From contig CAMCVE010000004.1 of assembly GCA_945881775.1 (NCBI GenBank), forward strand, positions 1 through 46,689: 46,689 nt of DNA. Reading direction: 5' to 3'. Position numbers and translations under genes: made by a program. The notes under the pieces are model-generated. The model was not told the origin of the DNA, did not search any database, and worked only from the letters and a program-made list of their open reading frames with translations. Positions 8,879 through 18,046 of the stretch are shown here, piece after piece. Every line of letters begins with the position of its first letter. Within the stretch, counting starts at the first letter, position 1. The DNA is from Bacteriovorax stolpii (GTDB lineage: Bacteria > Bdellovibrionota > UBA2428).

Positions 8879-9433
8879 ATGGCTGACAATTACGTCCCAC
8901 GTTTGAAAGAGCGTTACACAAAAGAGATCGCTCCCAAGATTATGTCGAGCGGTCGCTACAAGAGCTCAATGCAGTTGCCGAAACTGACTAAAGTCAGCAT
9001 CTCCTGCTCGGTTAAGGACGCTCTCCTTAACCCCAAAGCCCTTGAAGCTCTTGCTGAAGATATTTCACGTATCGCCGGCCAGAAGGTCATGATCACAAAG
9101 GCCCGCAAGGCAATCGCAAACTTTAAGTTGCGCGCTGGCATTAACCTTGGTTGTGTCGTCACTCTTCGAGCCGACAAGATGTACGAGTTCCTCGATCGTT
9201 TCATCACAATCGCATCTCCTCGGGTCCGCGACTTCCGCGGCTATCCCTCGAAGAGTTTCGACGGTCGTGGAAATTACTCCTTCGGTATCAAGGAGCACAC
9301 TATTTTCCCTGAGGTCGACTACAACAACGTCGACAAGATCCGTGGCTTCAACATCACAATCGGAACCACCGCTAAGACCGACGAAGAAGCTCTCGAGCTC
9401 CTTCGCGCCTTCGGATTCCCATTCAGGAACTGA
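8879..9433 (+). CDS. rplE: 50S ribosomal protein L5
   Basis: L5 binds 5S rRNA in the central protuberance. The 184-residue product has the usual length, with PRLKERY at the start, KARKAIANFKLR and GIKEHTIFPEVDY towards the end. GAGGTGTGCA precedes the ATG. rpsN normally follows rplE; here rpsH follows after 11 bases. Confidence 0.98.
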   Translation: MADNYVPRLKERYTKEIAPKIMSSGRYKSSMQLPKLTKVSISCSVKDALLNPKALEALAEDISRIAGQKVMITKARKAIANFKLRAGINLGCVVTLRADKMYEFLDRFITIASPRVRDFRGYPSKSFDGRGNYSFGIKEHTIFPEVDYNNVDKIRGFNITIGTTAKTDEEALELLRAFGFPFRN

Positions 9434-9444
9434 CAGAGGTATTT

Positions 9445-9846
9445 ATGGTGAATGATCAACTTTCAGACTTTTTGACCCGCCTTCGCAATGCAGGCTTGGC
9501 TCGTTTGACTAAAGTCGACGTCCTCAACTGCAAAATGAATCGCAAGGTTTCCGAAATTCTCACTCGCGAGGGCTACATCAAAGGCGCAAAGGAAGTCGCT
9601 GGCGCTGATCGTCCGACTCTTAGGATCTACCTGAAGTATGAAGGTTCTGATCTGCGCAAGCCTGTCATTCAAGGTCTGAAGCGCGTTTCAAAGCCCGGTC
9701 TCCGCAACTATGTCCAAGTGACACAGATTGATCCTGTGATGAATGGTTTCGGTCTGGGTATCGTTTCGACATCGCGTGGTGTGCTGACCGATCGCGAAGC
9801 TCGCCAACTTGGAGTGGGTGGAGAATATCTCTGCTCCGTTTGGTAA
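9445..9846 (+). CDS. rpsH: 30S ribosomal protein S8
   Basis: S8 binds helix 21 of 16S rRNA in the platform and is a translational repressor of the spc operon in E. coli. The 133-residue product shows DFLTRLRNAG at the start and GVLTDREARQLGVGGEYLCSVW at the end, typical of S8 (GEvLc.vW). It directly follows rplE because rpsN is displaced to 17693. ACAGAGG precedes the start. Confidence 0.97.
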   Translation: MVNDQLSDFLTRLRNAGLARLTKVDVLNCKMNRKVSEILTREGYIKGAKEVAGADRPTLRIYLKYEGSDLRKPVIQGLKRVSKPGLRNYVQVTQIDPVMNGFGLGIVSTSRGVLTDREARQLGVGGEYLCSVW

Positions 9847-9862
9847 GAGAGGATTATAGATC

Positions 9863-10402
9863 ATGTCTCGACTCGGAAAACTTCCAGTAGAACTCCCAAG
9901 CGGCGTCAAAGCTGTGATTGCCCAAGGACTCATCAACGTTGAGGGCCCCAAAGGCAAACTCAAGATGGAAATCCCAAAGGGGATCGAACTTGTTCTTGAA
10001 GGAACAAAGATCACTTCCCGTCGTTCCTCTGATACCGCCGAGCAGAAAGCCCGCCATGGATTGGCTCGCTCACTTCTCGCCAATATGGTGAAGGGTGTTG
10101 CTCAAGGCTTCGAGAAGAAACTCTCGATCCAAGGCGTCGGTTACCGCGCGGCCATCAAAGGCCAAGCGATTGGTTTGACTCTCGGTTTCTCTCATCCGGT
10201 AGATTTTCCTCTTCCGGTTGGAGTGACTGCAAAAGTCGACGGCAACACGACCATTGTTCTTCAATCCGCCGATAAGGCACTCTTGGGTGACACCGCCGCA
10301 AAAATTCGTGCGATTCGCCCTCCTGAGCCCTATCAAGGCAAAGGCATTCGTTATTCCGACGAAGTCGTTCGTCGCAAAGCCGGCAAAGCTGCGGCTAAGT
10401 AA
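9863..10402 (+). CDS. rplF: 50S ribosomal protein L6
   Basis: The 179-residue L6 begins MSRLGKLPVELP and ends with the signature PPEPYQGKGIRY. It has two related domains and binds near the sarcin-ricin loop, where it supports factor binding. The length is usual and AGAGAGGATTATAG supplies the ribosome binding site. Confidence 0.98.
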   Translation: MSRLGKLPVELPSGVKAVIAQGLINVEGPKGKLKMEIPKGIELVLEGTKITSRRSSDTAEQKARHGLARSLLANMVKGVAQGFEKKLSIQGVGYRAAIKGQAIGLTLGFSHPVDFPLPVGVTAKVDGNTTIVLQSADKALLGDTAAKIRAIRPPEPYQGKGIRYSDEVVRRKAGKAAAK

Positions 10403-10415
10403 TTTGAGGTGATGT

Positions 10416-10775
10416 ATGCGTAAAATTCGCAAAAACACAGACAATAAAGTTGTGATCCGGCTGAGCCGCCGTCTCCGTATTCGAAAGAAAGTGGCGGGCA
10501 CGGCAGATCGCCCGCGCGTCTGCGTAACGAAGTCGAATCGTGCTTTGAATATTCAGGTGATCAATGACGACCTCGGGGCGACTCTCTTTTCGCTTCGGAC
10601 CCAGAAGGACAAGACCTTGAATAAAGACAACGCGACTCAGTTGGGTCGCGATGTCGCTAAGAAAGCTCAAGAGTTGGGCATCTCCGCGGTCGTTTTCGAT
10701 CGCAGTGGTAACTTGTACCACGGTCGTGTTGCTGCTTTCGCTGCCGGTGCGCGCGAAGCTGGCTTGAAATTCTAA
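10416..10775 (+). CDS. rplR: 50S ribosomal protein L18
   Basis: The 119-residue L18 binds 5S rRNA together with L5. It has the basic start [15 protein letters not shown], followed by [18 protein letters not shown] and the C-terminal block [29 protein letters not shown] precedes the ATG. Length and order are usual. Confidence 0.97.
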   Translation: MRKIRKNTDNKVVIRLSRRLRIRKKVAGTADRPRVCVTKSNRALNIQVINDDLGATLFSLRTQKDKTLNKDNATQLGRDVAKKAQELGISAVVFDRSGNLYHGRVAAFAAGAREAGLKF

Positions 10776-10793
10776 GGGACAAAGGAAAATTAC

Positions 10794-11285
10794 ATGGCAG
10801 AACAAAATCGCACCGTAAGTGAAGATAGCGGCCTCATCGACCGCGTGGTCCATATTGGACGCGTCGCTAAGGTTGTCAAAGGCGGACGTCGTTTTAGCTT
10901 CAACGCTATCGTCGTCGTCGGAGATCGCAACGGTAAAGTCGGTATCGGTCTTGGTAAGGCAAACGAAGTTCCTGAGGCAATCCGCAAAGCTGGAGAAGCC
11001 GCAAAAAAGGGAATGTTCCAAGTTTCTTTGAAGAATGACACAATCCCCCACAATATCGATGGTCGATTCGGTTCAGGTAAAGTGATTCTTCTCCCCGCAG
11101 GAACCGGAACCGGCGTTATCGCTGGTGGCACAATCCGCGCTGTCATGGAATGTGTTGGCGTGAAGAACGTCCTAACTAAATGCTTAGGAAGCAATAACCC
11201 GCATAACGTCTTGAAGGCAACGATTGCAGGGCTTCGTAAGCTCCGCACGCGTGAACAGTATAAGGCTCGTCTCGCTGCAGAGTGA
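10794..11285 (+). CDS. rpsE: 30S ribosomal protein S5
   Basis: S5 is at the mRNA entry tunnel and affects decoding accuracy. The 163-residue product has the double-stranded-RNA-binding part [18 protein letters not shown] and the conserved [17 protein letters not shown], then [25 protein letters not shown] precedes the ATG. Nothing is unusual. Confidence 0.98.
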   Translation: MAEQNRTVSEDSGLIDRVVHIGRVAKVVKGGRRFSFNAIVVVGDRNGKVGIGLGKANEVPEAIRKAGEAAKKGMFQVSLKNDTIPHNIDGRFGSGKVILLPAGTGTGVIAGGTIRAVMECVGVKNVLTKCLGSNNPHNVLKATIAGLRKLRTREQYKARLAAE

Positions 11286-11311
11286 GATTCTAAAAGGTTT
11301 GGGAGTAGATC

Positions 11312-11494
11312 ATGGCTAAGAAAATCTTTGTTCGCCAAGTCCGCAGCACAACTCGGACTAAAGAAGAACAAGTCCTCACGCTAAAGGCCCTTGGCCTCGG
11401 CAAAGTGGGCAAAGTAAATATTATTGCAGATAACCCTGCTGTCCGCGGAATGGTCCGCGCTGTTCTCCAATGGGTTGAGGTGAAGCATGTTTAA
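11312..11494 (+). CDS. rpmD: 50S ribosomal protein L30
   Basis: The small 60-residue L30 shows the family pattern: [15 protein letters not shown], then [12 protein letters not shown] and a C-terminal RAVLQWVEV. Its end overlaps the rplO start by 8 bases, and its last codons (GAGGTGAAGC) act as the rplO ribosome binding site. Confidence 0.96.
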   Translation: MAKKIFVRQVRSTTRTKEEQVLTLKALGLGKVGKVNIIADNPAVRGMVRAVLQWVEVKHV

Positions 11495-11981
11495 GTTGAA
11501 CAACATCAAGTCGCCGGTTGGAAGCAACCACGCACCTAAGCGCAAAGGTCTCGGTATCGGTTCCAAAACCGGTAAGACCGCGGGCAAAGGACACAAGGGT
11601 CAAAAGGCTCGTTCCGGAGGCCGTGTGAAGCCGATGTTCGAAGGCGGCCAAATGCCCCTCGCGCGTAAGCTTCCAAAGGTTGGCTTCCGTAGCCCCTTGA
11701 AGTCCCTCCAAATTCGCATCAACGTGACAGAACTCTCCCAGTGGGCGGGTCAAGTGGTTACGATCAAAGATCTTGCTCCTGCCGGAAAGGCTTCGAACCC
11801 CCGCGTGCGAGTTTCAATCTTTGGAACCAAAGCTCCTAAGACCTGGCCGAAGTCTCTTGAGGCACACAAAGTGGCTCCAGCAGCAAAAGCGCTGCTCGAA
11901 AAAAATGGCGTGAAACTTGAGCTGAAGACTTACCTCGACGGAGCTCTGGGTAAGAAGCGCAGCGCCTCAAAAAAGGCTTAG
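11487..11981 (+). CDS. rplO: 50S ribosomal protein L15
   Basis: L15 is a late-assembling protein with a long extension into 23S rRNA. The 164-residue product has the glycine-rich N-terminal part ([14 protein letters not shown], then [17 protein letters not shown]) and [17 protein letters not shown]. It ends in a short basic tail (KKRSASKKA). It is the last gene before a hairpin at 12030-12055. Confidence 0.97.
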   Translation: MFKLNNIKSPVGSNHAPKRKGLGIGSKTGKTAGKGHKGQKARSGGRVKPMFEGGQMPLARKLPKVGFRSPLKSLQIRINVTELSQWAGQVVTIKDLAPAGKASNPRVRVSIFGTKAPKTWPKSLEAHKVAPAAKALLEKNGVKLELKTYLDGALGKKRSASKKA

Positions 11982-12029
11982 TTTTTCTTGTAGGATTCGA
12001 CTCTCTTGTGTGAGGGCTGATGACATGGG

Positions 12030-12064
12030 GCGCCACTCTCTTCGGAGGGCGGCGCTTGTTTATT
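12030..12064 (+). terminator. UUCG hairpin between rplO and secY (terminator or attenuator)
   Basis: GCGCCACTCTC (12030-12040) pairs with GAGGGCGGCGC (12045-12055) around a TTCG tetraloop, with one mismatch and one wobble. TTGTTTATTG follows. The T-rich tail is interrupted, so termination may be partial, lowering secY-adk relative to the ribosomal genes. Confidence 0.65.
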
Positions 12065-12091
12065 GTTAAAAAATGACGCAAGAGACATGAT
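12063..12091 (+). promoter_or_regulatory. Candidate promoter for secY-adk
   Basis: TTGTTA (12063-12068) and CATGAT (12086-12091) are spaced by 17 bases, each matching sigma-70 consensus at four or more positions. It follows directly on the hairpin at 12030-12055 and lies 55 bases before the secY ATG. The rest of the 164-base gap shows nothing else clear. Confidence 0.35.
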
Positions 12092-12145
12092 GGGGACTCT
12101 TTTAGGGTATAGGGTACCAAAGGATTCTCAAGCGAAAGGCAAATC

Positions 12146-13435
12146 ATGGATAGCAACTTAAGAAATCGTTTGTTCTGGCTCTTTGGTCTCTTGTTGATTT
12201 ATAAGATCGGCGTTCATATTCCCACTCCCGGAGTTGATGGACAGGCGCTCTCGGAGTTCTTCCAAGAACGTGCCTCTGGAACGGTCTTTGGCCTCTTGAA
12301 TCTTTTCTCAGGCGGAGCCCTTGAGCAACTTTCTCTTCTCGGTCTAGGTATCGCGCCCTACATTTCTGCGAGTATTATTATGCAGCTCGCGACGGTCATG
12401 AGCCCCAAGATCGAACGTCTCCAAAAGGAAGGCGAAGGCGGACGTCGTCAGATCAATCAGTTCACACGTTATCTCGCAGTTGGTATTGCCTTGGTGCAAG
12501 GCTTCTTTATCACGGCAAGCCTTGCGGGTCTCACGAGTCCCGTCACAGGGACGCCCGTGGTGTCAGATGGCGGGATGGGATTCCGCTTGATGGCGATGAT
12601 TCTCCTTTCGGCGGGCGCCATCTTTACGATGTGGCTTGGTGAACAGATCACCGACAAAGGCATTGGTAATGGCTCATCGTTGATTATTTTCACAGGTATT
12701 GCTTCATCACTTTTCCACGGAGTGGGGTCTCTCAAGCTTTCCCTGGATAATGAGACGCTGAGTTACGGACAAGTGCTTTTGCTTTTGGTGATCATGGTAA
12801 TCGTGATCGCAGCGATCGTATTCTTCGAGCAAGGCAACCGACGCGTGCCGATTCAGTATGCGCGGCGAATGGTTGGACGAAAAGTCTATGGAGGACAGGA
12901 TTCACACCTACCTCTTAAGATCAACGCTGCAGGCGTTATCCCTGCAATCTTTGCTAGCACCCTGATTCTGTTTCCTGCGACTGTGCTCTCGTTCTTTGGG
13001 CCAGAGTGGGCCGCAAAGGGTCAACAGTGGTTCACGCCAAGTGGTTTTGGCTACAATATCGTGTTTGTGCTGGGGATCGTATTCTTCTGCTTCTTCTATA
13101 CCGCTGTGAGCACCAACCCGAACGATCTCGCCGAGAACCTTCGCAAGTTCGGTGGCTATGTGCCCGGTATCCGCCCAGGAAAGCACACATCAGATTATTT
13201 CAATTCTATCATCACTCGTTTGACGTTTTCTGGCGCAATCTATCTCTCGATCGTCTGTGTCTTGCCCACCATTCTGATTTCGACATTCAACGTTAACTTC
13301 CATTTCGGAGGCACGACGCTTCTCATTCTTGTCGGCGTTGCGCTCGATACCATGAGCCAGCTGCAGTCTCACCTCATCAACCAAAACTACGACAGTTTCC
13401 TCAAAGAAGCTCGTCTGCGTGGTCGTAGGGCCTGA
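12146..13435 (+). CDS. secY: Preprotein translocase subunit SecY
   Basis: SecY forms the membrane channel of the general secretion pathway with SecE and SecG. The 429-residue protein has ten predicted hydrophobic segments. Its motifs are GVHIPTPGVDG near the N-terminus, NLFSGGALEQLSLLGLGIAPYI at the first plug region, and GKHTSDYF with the C-terminal YDSFLKEARLRGRR. A weak GCGAAAGG precedes the ATG. adk follows after 5 bases. Confidence 0.97.
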   Translation: MDSNLRNRLFWLFGLLLIYKIGVHIPTPGVDGQALSEFFQERASGTVFGLLNLFSGGALEQLSLLGLGIAPYISASIIMQLATVMSPKIERLQKEGEGGRRQINQFTRYLAVGIALVQGFFITASLAGLTSPVTGTPVVSDGGMGFRLMAMILLSAGAIFTMWLGEQITDKGIGNGSSLIIFTGIASSLFHGVGSLKLSLDNETLSYGQVLLLLVIMVIVIAAIVFFEQGNRRVPIQYARRMVGRKVYGGQDSHLPLKINAAGVIPAIFASTLILFPATVLSFFGPEWAAKGQQWFTPSGFGYNIVFVLGIVFFCFFYTAVSTNPNDLAENLRKFGGYVPGIRPGKHTSDYFNSIITRLTFSGAIYLSIVCVLPTILISTFNVNFHFGGTTLLILVGVALDTMSQLQSHLINQNYDSFLKEARLRGRRA

Positions 13436-13440
13436 TAGCG

Positions 13441-14127
13441 ATGTCCAAGATTCCCGTTATTGTTCTCTTGGGTCCCCCCGGATCGGGCAAGGGCACCCAA
13501 GCTAAGGAACTCCAGGATTCGCACCCGGGCTGGGTGCACGTCTCGACGGGCAATCTGTTCCGAGCTGAAATTAGCTCCGGTTCGGCCTTGGGCCTTTCGG
13601 TAAAAGATATTTTGGCTCGTGGCGAGTTGGTTTCTGACGACGTCACCAACAAGGTCTTTGAATCTCAAGTGCTGAAAATTCTCGACACCACGAAGGTTGA
13701 TGCTCTGGTGCTCGATGGCTATCCCCGCACGCGTGGCCAGTCCGTGTATTTGATTGGCCTTGTGGCACGTGAAAGTCGCCTGGGACGTCCGGTGCCCGTG
13801 GAGCTTAAAGTGAGCGAGGCCGAAGTTGTGGGCCGTCTGGCGGGTCGCTGGGTTAATCCTCGCACTGGCCGTGTTTATCATGAACGTTTGAACCCCCCCA
13901 AAAAGGCTGGTATCTGCGACGATGACGGGCAGATGCTCGCTCAGCGTTCAGACGACAAGCCTGATGTCATCCGCTCCCGTTACAAGCTCTACATCGAGCA
14001 AAGGGATGGGATCGTGGAGGGTTTGCAAGCCGGAGATCGTCTCGTTGGAATTCAGGGCGAAGGTCCTTTAGACCAGGTGAGTATCCGTCTCGAGAAAGTG
14101 GTTGGGGAACTCCAGAAGGGAGCCTAG
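13441..14127 (+). CDS. adk: Adenylate kinase
   Basis: Catalyses ATP + AMP to 2 ADP in the cytoplasm. The P-loop GPPGSGKGT is at residues 11-19, with the AMP-binding VSTGNLFR and DGYPRT motifs. The long LID follows (GRWVNPRTGRVYH to QRSDDKPDVIRSR). The LID lacks the four-cysteine zinc site and resembles the metal-free Gram-negative type. At 228 residues it is slightly longer than the usual 214-217. secY-adk is a common pair, but map and infA, which often come next, are absent. Confidence 0.96.
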   Translation: MSKIPVIVLLGPPGSGKGTQAKELQDSHPGWVHVSTGNLFRAEISSGSALGLSVKDILARGELVSDDVTNKVFESQVLKILDTTKVDALVLDGYPRTRGQSVYLIGLVARESRLGRPVPVELKVSEAEVVGRLAGRWVNPRTGRVYHERLNPPKKAGICDDDGQMLAQRSDDKPDVIRSRYKLYIEQRDGIVEGLQAGDRLVGIQGEGPLDQVSIRLEKVVGELQKGA

Positions 14128-14194
14128 ACACGGAGGCCAGGAGGCCACTTAGAGAGAGCTGGAAAAATGCTCTGTTGCGAGAGTGGTTTTCGGG

Positions 14195-14222
14195 TTGACT
14201 CGGGAAAAAACAGTATTAGAAA
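14195..14222 (+). promoter_or_regulatory. Candidate promoter of the rpmJ-rplQ operon
   Basis: TTGACT (14195-14200) is followed after 16 bases by TAGAAA (14217-14222), in the 147-base gap after adk. The -35 is near perfect, the -10 moderate. A tandem 8-mer GGAGGCCA (14132-14147) and a weak AGAGC/GCTCT hairpin lie upstream; neither has a clear role. Confidence 0.5.
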
Positions 14223-14274
14223 TCTGGGGACTAAATTTTAAGGTCGAAGTTTATACATTTTTTTAGGTGAAGTC

Positions 14275-14388
14275 ATGAAAGTAAGAGCATCCGTAAAGAA
14301 AATCTGTGACAAATGCAAAATTATCCGTCGCCAAGGCACGGTGCGCGTGATTTGCGAAAATCCGAAGCACAAGCAGCGTCAGGGTTAA
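14275..14388 (+). CDS. rpmJ: 50S ribosomal protein L36 (zinc-binding type)
   Basis: A 37-residue protein, [14 protein letters not shown] at the start, with the four zinc ligands Cys11, Cys14, Cys27 and His32 all present, so this is the zinc-dependent form. TTAGGTGAAGTC precedes the ATG. L36 is a late-binding large-subunit protein. It heads the operon with rpsM and rpsK, in the order usual after map/infA. Confidence 0.96.
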   Translation: MKVRASVKKICDKCKIIRRQGTVRVICENPKHKQRQG

Positions 14389-14421
14389 TGTTTTTAGGTC
14401 TGAGAAGGTAAAGGAAAAAAT

Positions 14422-14808
14422 ATGGCTCGTATTGCCGGTGTGGATATTCCCCGTAACAAACGTCTCGACGTAGCTCTTCAGTACGTTCACGGTCTGGGTA
14501 AAACCGTCGTGAAAAAAATGCTTGCAGACCTTAAGATCGATCCCGCTCTTAAGTCGGACCATCTCGATGAAGTCTCCGCTTCGCGGATTCGGGACTACTT
14601 CGACGAAAAGGGAATCGCTGTTGAAGGTGACCTCCGTCGTAACGTCGGTCTTAATATCAAGCGACTCATCGACCTTCAGTCGTACCGTGGCATTCGTCAC
14701 CGCAAAGGTCTTCCTGTTCGCGGCCAAAGAACGCGTTCGAACTCCCGCACCCGCAAGGGTCCCCGCAAGACGGTCGCCGGTAAGGCATCCGTGAAATCGC
14801 TGAAGTAA
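14422..14808 (+). CDS. rpsM: 30S ribosomal protein S13
   Basis: The 128-residue S13 begins MARIAGVDIPRNKR and ends with the basic tail GQRTRSNSRTRKGPRKT, typical of the family. It sits in the 30S head and touches the P-site tRNA and L5. GAAGGTAAAGG is the ribosome binding site. Length is normal. Confidence 0.98.
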   Translation: MARIAGVDIPRNKRLDVALQYVHGLGKTVVKKMLADLKIDPALKSDHLDEVSASRIRDYFDEKGIAVEGDLRRNVGLNIKRLIDLQSYRGIRHRKGLPVRGQRTRSNSRTRKGPRKTVAGKASVKSLK

Positions 14809-14820
14809 TGAGGATTTGAA

Positions 14821-15213
14821 ATGGCTGCTGTCGATACCGCTAAGAAAAAGAAACTCGCAAAAAAAGTTCCTTCGCAAGGCGTTGTTCACGTCTTCTCGAG
14901 CTTCAACAATACGATCGTCACGATTTCTGATCCCGCAGGAAACGCCCTCTTCTGGTCGACCTGCGGTAAGAAGGGTTTCCGTGGCGCGCGCAAGAGCACT
15001 CCTTTTGCCGCTCAAGTCGCTGCAACGGAAGTCGCTCAAGCTGCTTACGATGCCGGTATGCGCACCGTTGCTGTTGAAGTGAAGGGCCCCGGCGCAGGAC
15101 GTGAGTCCTCCCTGCGTGCCATGGCTTCTGTCGGACTGAGAATCTCTCAGATCAAAGATGTCACGCCGATCCCTCACAACGGTTGCCGTCCTCCGAAACG
15201 TCGTCGCGTCTAA
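14821..15213 (+). CDS. rpsK: 30S ribosomal protein S11
   Basis: S11 forms part of the platform near the E site. The 130-residue product has [17 protein letters not shown], then the conserved [12 protein letters not shown] and ends with [16 protein letters not shown]. rpsD normally follows; here a 68-base gap leads directly to rpoA. Confidence 0.98.
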   Translation: MAAVDTAKKKKLAKKVPSQGVVHVFSSFNNTIVTISDPAGNALFWSTCGKKGFRGARKSTPFAAQVAATEVAQAAYDAGMRTVAVEVKGPGAGRESSLRAMASVGLRISQIKDVTPIPHNGCRPPKRRRV

Positions 15214-15281
15214 TCGCTCCGATTGTTTCTCGTGTCCTGCTCGTTAATGCTGATTATTTCTCATAGGAGATAAGGAAACTC

Positions 15282-16304
15282 ATGATTCAAGAAAACTGGA
15301 CCACACTGATTCGCCCCAAAATGATCGAAGTTGACCGCTCGACCCTGACACCCGTTTATGGTCGCTTTGTAGCGAAGCCATTAGAGCGCGGATTCGGTCA
15401 CACGATCGGAAACGGTCTTCGTCGTATTCTTCTGAGCTCCCTACAAGGTTGCGCTGTTACCAGCGTGAAATTCGAAGGCGTTCTGCATGAGTTTTCCACT
15501 CTCAACGATGTCACTGAAGACATGGCAGACATCATCTTGAACCTTAAGGGTGTTCGTCTCCGTCTTGATGGCGTTCAGCAAAAAACGATCATCGTTGATA
15601 AGAAAGGTCCTGGAGCTCTTACAGCTGCTGATCTTTGCACCGATGATTCGATTCAAGTTCTCAATCCCTCGCACCATATCGCGACCCTCGGCAAAGACGC
15701 CCACATCCGTGGCGAACTTGTCGTTCGTTGGGGTCGTGGCTACGTTTCTGCGGATCGTAACAAAGCTGAGAACAGCCCGATCGGCACCATTGCCATCGAC
15801 AGCATCTTCTCTCCAGTGACCCGCGTGAACTACTCCGTCTCAAATGCTCGTGTTGGTCAACACACCGACTACGACAAGCTGACCGTCGACATCTGGACCG
15901 ATGGAAGCGTCTCTCCTGAACAGTCGCTCGCTTACGCGGCGAAAATCATGAAGGACCAAGTTTCGATCTTTATCAATTTCGACGAAGGCATTGAAGTCGT
16001 TGAAACCAAGAAAGACACGAAGTCTTCTGACGTCAACGAGAACCTCTTCAAGTCCGTCGAAGAGCTTGAGCTCTCTGTCCGCAGTGCAAACTGCCTCCAG
16101 AACGCCAACATCCGTTACATCTACGAACTCGTTCAAAAAACTGAATCCGAAATGCTTCGCACGAAGAATTTCGGCCGCAAGTCTCTGAACGAAATCAAAG
16201 ACATCCTGAACCAGATGGGTTTGGGTCTTGGAATGAAGCTTGATCTTTCACCCGAGCTGATCTCCGAGAAAACCAAGGAACTGAAACAAACTTCTGAAGT
16301 CTGA
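15282..16304 (+). CDS. rpoA: RNA polymerase subunit alpha
   Basis: The alpha subunit nucleates RNA polymerase assembly and contacts UP elements and activators. The 340-residue protein has the N-terminal domain with [18 protein letters not shown] (about residues 34-53). The C-terminal domain starts near residue 260 with the DNA-binding [10 protein letters not shown] motif and ends [33 protein letters not shown] is a strong ribosome binding site. rpsD is absent between rpsK and rpoA. Confidence 0.98.
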   Translation: MIQENWTTLIRPKMIEVDRSTLTPVYGRFVAKPLERGFGHTIGNGLRRILLSSLQGCAVTSVKFEGVLHEFSTLNDVTEDMADIILNLKGVRLRLDGVQQKTIIVDKKGPGALTAADLCTDDSIQVLNPSHHIATLGKDAHIRGELVVRWGRGYVSADRNKAENSPIGTIAIDSIFSPVTRVNYSVSNARVGQHTDYDKLTVDIWTDGSVSPEQSLAYAAKIMKDQVSIFINFDEGIEVVETKKDTKSSDVNENLFKSVEELELSVRSANCLQNANIRYIYELVQKTESEMLRTKNFGRKSLNEIKDILNQMGLGLGMKLDLSPELISEKTKELKQTSEV

Positions 16305-16337
16305 TCTTCGAAGTTGAGATGATTGAGGTAAGAGACC

Positions 16338-16874
16338 ATGAGACACCAAAAACGTAGACTGAAATTGGGCGTGAAGTCCGATCACCGCTTGGCCATGATG
16401 AGGAACCTGACTTTGGGACTCGTCGAGCATGGTCGTATCAAGACCACTCTTGCACGCGCTAAGCGCCTGCGTCCTTTCATCGAGCCTATCGTGACTCGTC
16501 TCAAGGATCCCACCGTCGCAAACATCCGCACTGTGCTCTCTCAGCTCGCAAACCGCGACGCGACTCTTCGTATCGCTAAAGAGATTTCGCCCAAGTTCAA
16601 AGACCGCACGGGTGGCTACACCCGCATTCTGAAGCTCTCCAAGCCTCGCGCTGGCGATGCGGCTGATATGGCCCTCATTGAGTGGGTGGATGAGTCCCTT
16701 GTGACTGCTTACTCGGGCATGGTTGCAGCTCCTAAGGCTAAAAAGTCCGCTAAGAAGCCTGCGAAAAAAGCAGCTGGCGAGAAGAAAGCCACGAAAGCCC
16801 CTAAGGCTGCCAAAGCTGACGGCACCAAGAAGAAAGCCAGCACGGCTAAATCCGCAAAGAAATCTGAAGAGTGA
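16338..16874 (+). CDS. rplQ: 50S ribosomal protein L17 with Lys/Ala-rich C-terminal tail
   Basis: Residues 1-130 are a standard L17: [32 protein letters not shown] and [24 protein letters not shown]. The last ~45 residues are an added lysine/alanine-rich tail ([21 protein letters not shown] and onward), giving 178 instead of ~120-130 residues. L17 sits on the base of the large subunit near the tunnel exit. The operon ends at the terminator 16915-16943. Confidence 0.96.
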   Translation: MRHQKRRLKLGVKSDHRLAMMRNLTLGLVEHGRIKTTLARAKRLRPFIEPIVTRLKDPTVANIRTVLSQLANRDATLRIAKEISPKFKDRTGGYTRILKLSKPRAGDAADMALIEWVDESLVTAYSGMVAAPKAKKSAKKPAKKAAGEKKATKAPKAAKADGTKKKASTAKSAKKSEE

Positions 16875-16914
16875 GGTCGGGCCCTAAGGGCTCGTCGTAC
16901 GGCTTCTTGAAGGA

Positions 16915-16943
16915 CCCGAGGTTGTCGCAACCTCGGGTTTTTT
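16915..16943 (+). terminator. Rho-independent terminator after rplQ
   Basis: A perfect 10-bp stem, CCCGAGGTTG (16915-16924) with CAACCTCGGG (16928-16937), a 3-base TCG loop and then TTTTTTG. It closes the rpmJ-rplQ operon. The next gene starts only 18 bases further on. Confidence 0.93.
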
Positions 16944-16960
16944 GTTATAGGTTCCCACGC

Positions 16961-17587
16961 ATGACCAAACTCCAGTGGATCAAGCTCGTGGTCCTCATTT
17001 TGATACCCACCATGGGGGCGCTTTACGCCTATCAGTTCACGGGACAGGCTCGGGAAGAGATTGTTCCGTTTAAGCCCTTCAAATCCAAATCGCTACAAGT
17101 TTACCTAGGAGAAGGCGGCGGGAAGAGTCTCGAGGGCCTTGATCTTCCACTGAAAGCCCCTGTGACTTTAGTTAATTTTTGGGCCACCTGGTGTCCTCCT
17201 TGTGTCGAGGAGTTTCCGGCGATGCTGGAACTTCAACGGCGACTCGAAGGCAAGGTCGACGTTGTTTTCGTGAGCATCGATGAAAAATGGGAAGACGTGG
17301 ACGCCTTCTTTGGGAAACACGGCCTCGAGGTTGCTCATGGTCGCTTGTTCTGGGACCCTAAGCGCTCCTTGGCGTCGTCTTGGGGCTCAGAGAAGTTTCC
17401 CGAGTCCTACGTTGTTCGAAGGGATGGATGGGCCGTGGAGCGCATCGTAGGGCTTCAGCAATGGACTCGCCCGGCTGTGGTCGATTACTTTGAAGATCTC
17501 GCAAAACGCTTTGCGGAGATCAAAGGTGAGCTTCGCCGGTTTGAGGCTGCGGACCCTTCAACGGAGAAGACTCCCGTTGATAATTGA
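16961..17587 (+). CDS. TlpA/ResA-like membrane-anchored thioredoxin
   Basis: A 208-residue protein with an N-terminal membrane anchor (about residues 5-24, LVVLILIPTMGALYAY) and a periplasmic thioredoxin fold. The redox motif WCPPC follows VNFWAT, and the cis-proline lies in KFPESYVV. Such proteins reduce disulfides in apocytochromes or other exported proteins. The genome also encodes ResB/CcsA (38716-41537), which would make it a plausible ResA partner, but the genes are far apart. The ATG at 16961 is preferred; in-frame upstream codons fall inside rplQ's terminator. Confidence 0.85.
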   Translation: MTKLQWIKLVVLILIPTMGALYAYQFTGQAREEIVPFKPFKSKSLQVYLGEGGGKSLEGLDLPLKAPVTLVNFWATWCPPCVEEFPAMLELQRRLEGKVDVVFVSIDEKWEDVDAFFGKHGLEVAHGRLFWDPKRSLASSWGSEKFPESYVVRRDGWAVERIVGLQQWTRPAVVDYFEDLAKRFAEIKGELRRFEAADPSTEKTPVDN

Positions 17588-17692
17588 CGGCGCCGAGATT
17601 CTTGAAAACATTCGGCTTCGCTCTTGACGGAAGCGGGGCGAACCATTAGCTCATTAAAGTCCACATTTACGCAAAAATACTAGAGGTCCAGA

Positions 17693-17998
17693 ATGGCAAA
17701 ATTGAGTGTTACCCTCCGCAACGAAAAAAGAAAAAAAATGACAGCTCAGCACTTGAGCAAGCGCGACGCGCTTCGCGCCGATGCGAGCGACCAATCAAAG
17801 AGTTTCGAGGAACGGGCTGAAGCTCAAAAGAAGCTGCAAGCTCTTCCCCGCAACAGCTCGGCAACACGCGTGCGCAGCCGTTGTGTGATGACCGGCCGTG
17901 GCCGCGCTGTCTATCGCAAGTTCGGCCTTTGCCGTATCAAGTTCCGCGAACTCGCGCTCGAAGGAAAAATCCCCGGCGTGACCAAAGCTAGCTGGTAA
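17693..17998 (+). CDS. rpsN: 30S ribosomal protein S14 (zinc-free long form), displaced
   Basis: The 101-residue S14 has [26 protein letters not shown] and ends GVTKASW. The zinc-binding CxxC pairs of the short form are lacking, so this is the long, metal-free type. S14 belongs in the 30S head near S3 and S10. Here it stands alone between a thioredoxin gene and hppA, far from its usual place after rplE. TTGACG at 17624-17629 could be a -35, but its -10 is poor. AGAGGTCCAGA precedes the ATG. Confidence 0.97.
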   Translation: MAKLSVTLRNEKRKKMTAQHLSKRDALRADASDQSKSFEERAEAQKKLQALPRNSSATRVRSRCVMTGRGRAVYRKFGLCRIKFRELALEGKIPGVTKASW

Positions 17999-18046
17999 TT
18001 CGCCCTCGCTTCGCTTGCGAAGCCTGTGCCTAGGATCCACTAAGAA

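Noticed and set aside
14132-14147. Tandem GGAGGCCA 8-mer after adk as a regulatory element
   Set aside because: Two copies only, no palindrome, and it lies upstream of a separate promoter; I see no support for function.
14263-15177. Minus-strand open frame across rpmJ-rpsM-rpsK
   Set aside because: It is antisense to three ribosomal protein genes, with biased composition and no family resemblance.
18008-18023. Hairpin GCTTCGC-TT-GCGAAGC as the main rpsN terminator
   Set aside because: No T run follows; the hairpin at 18047-18072 with TTTT is the better candidate.
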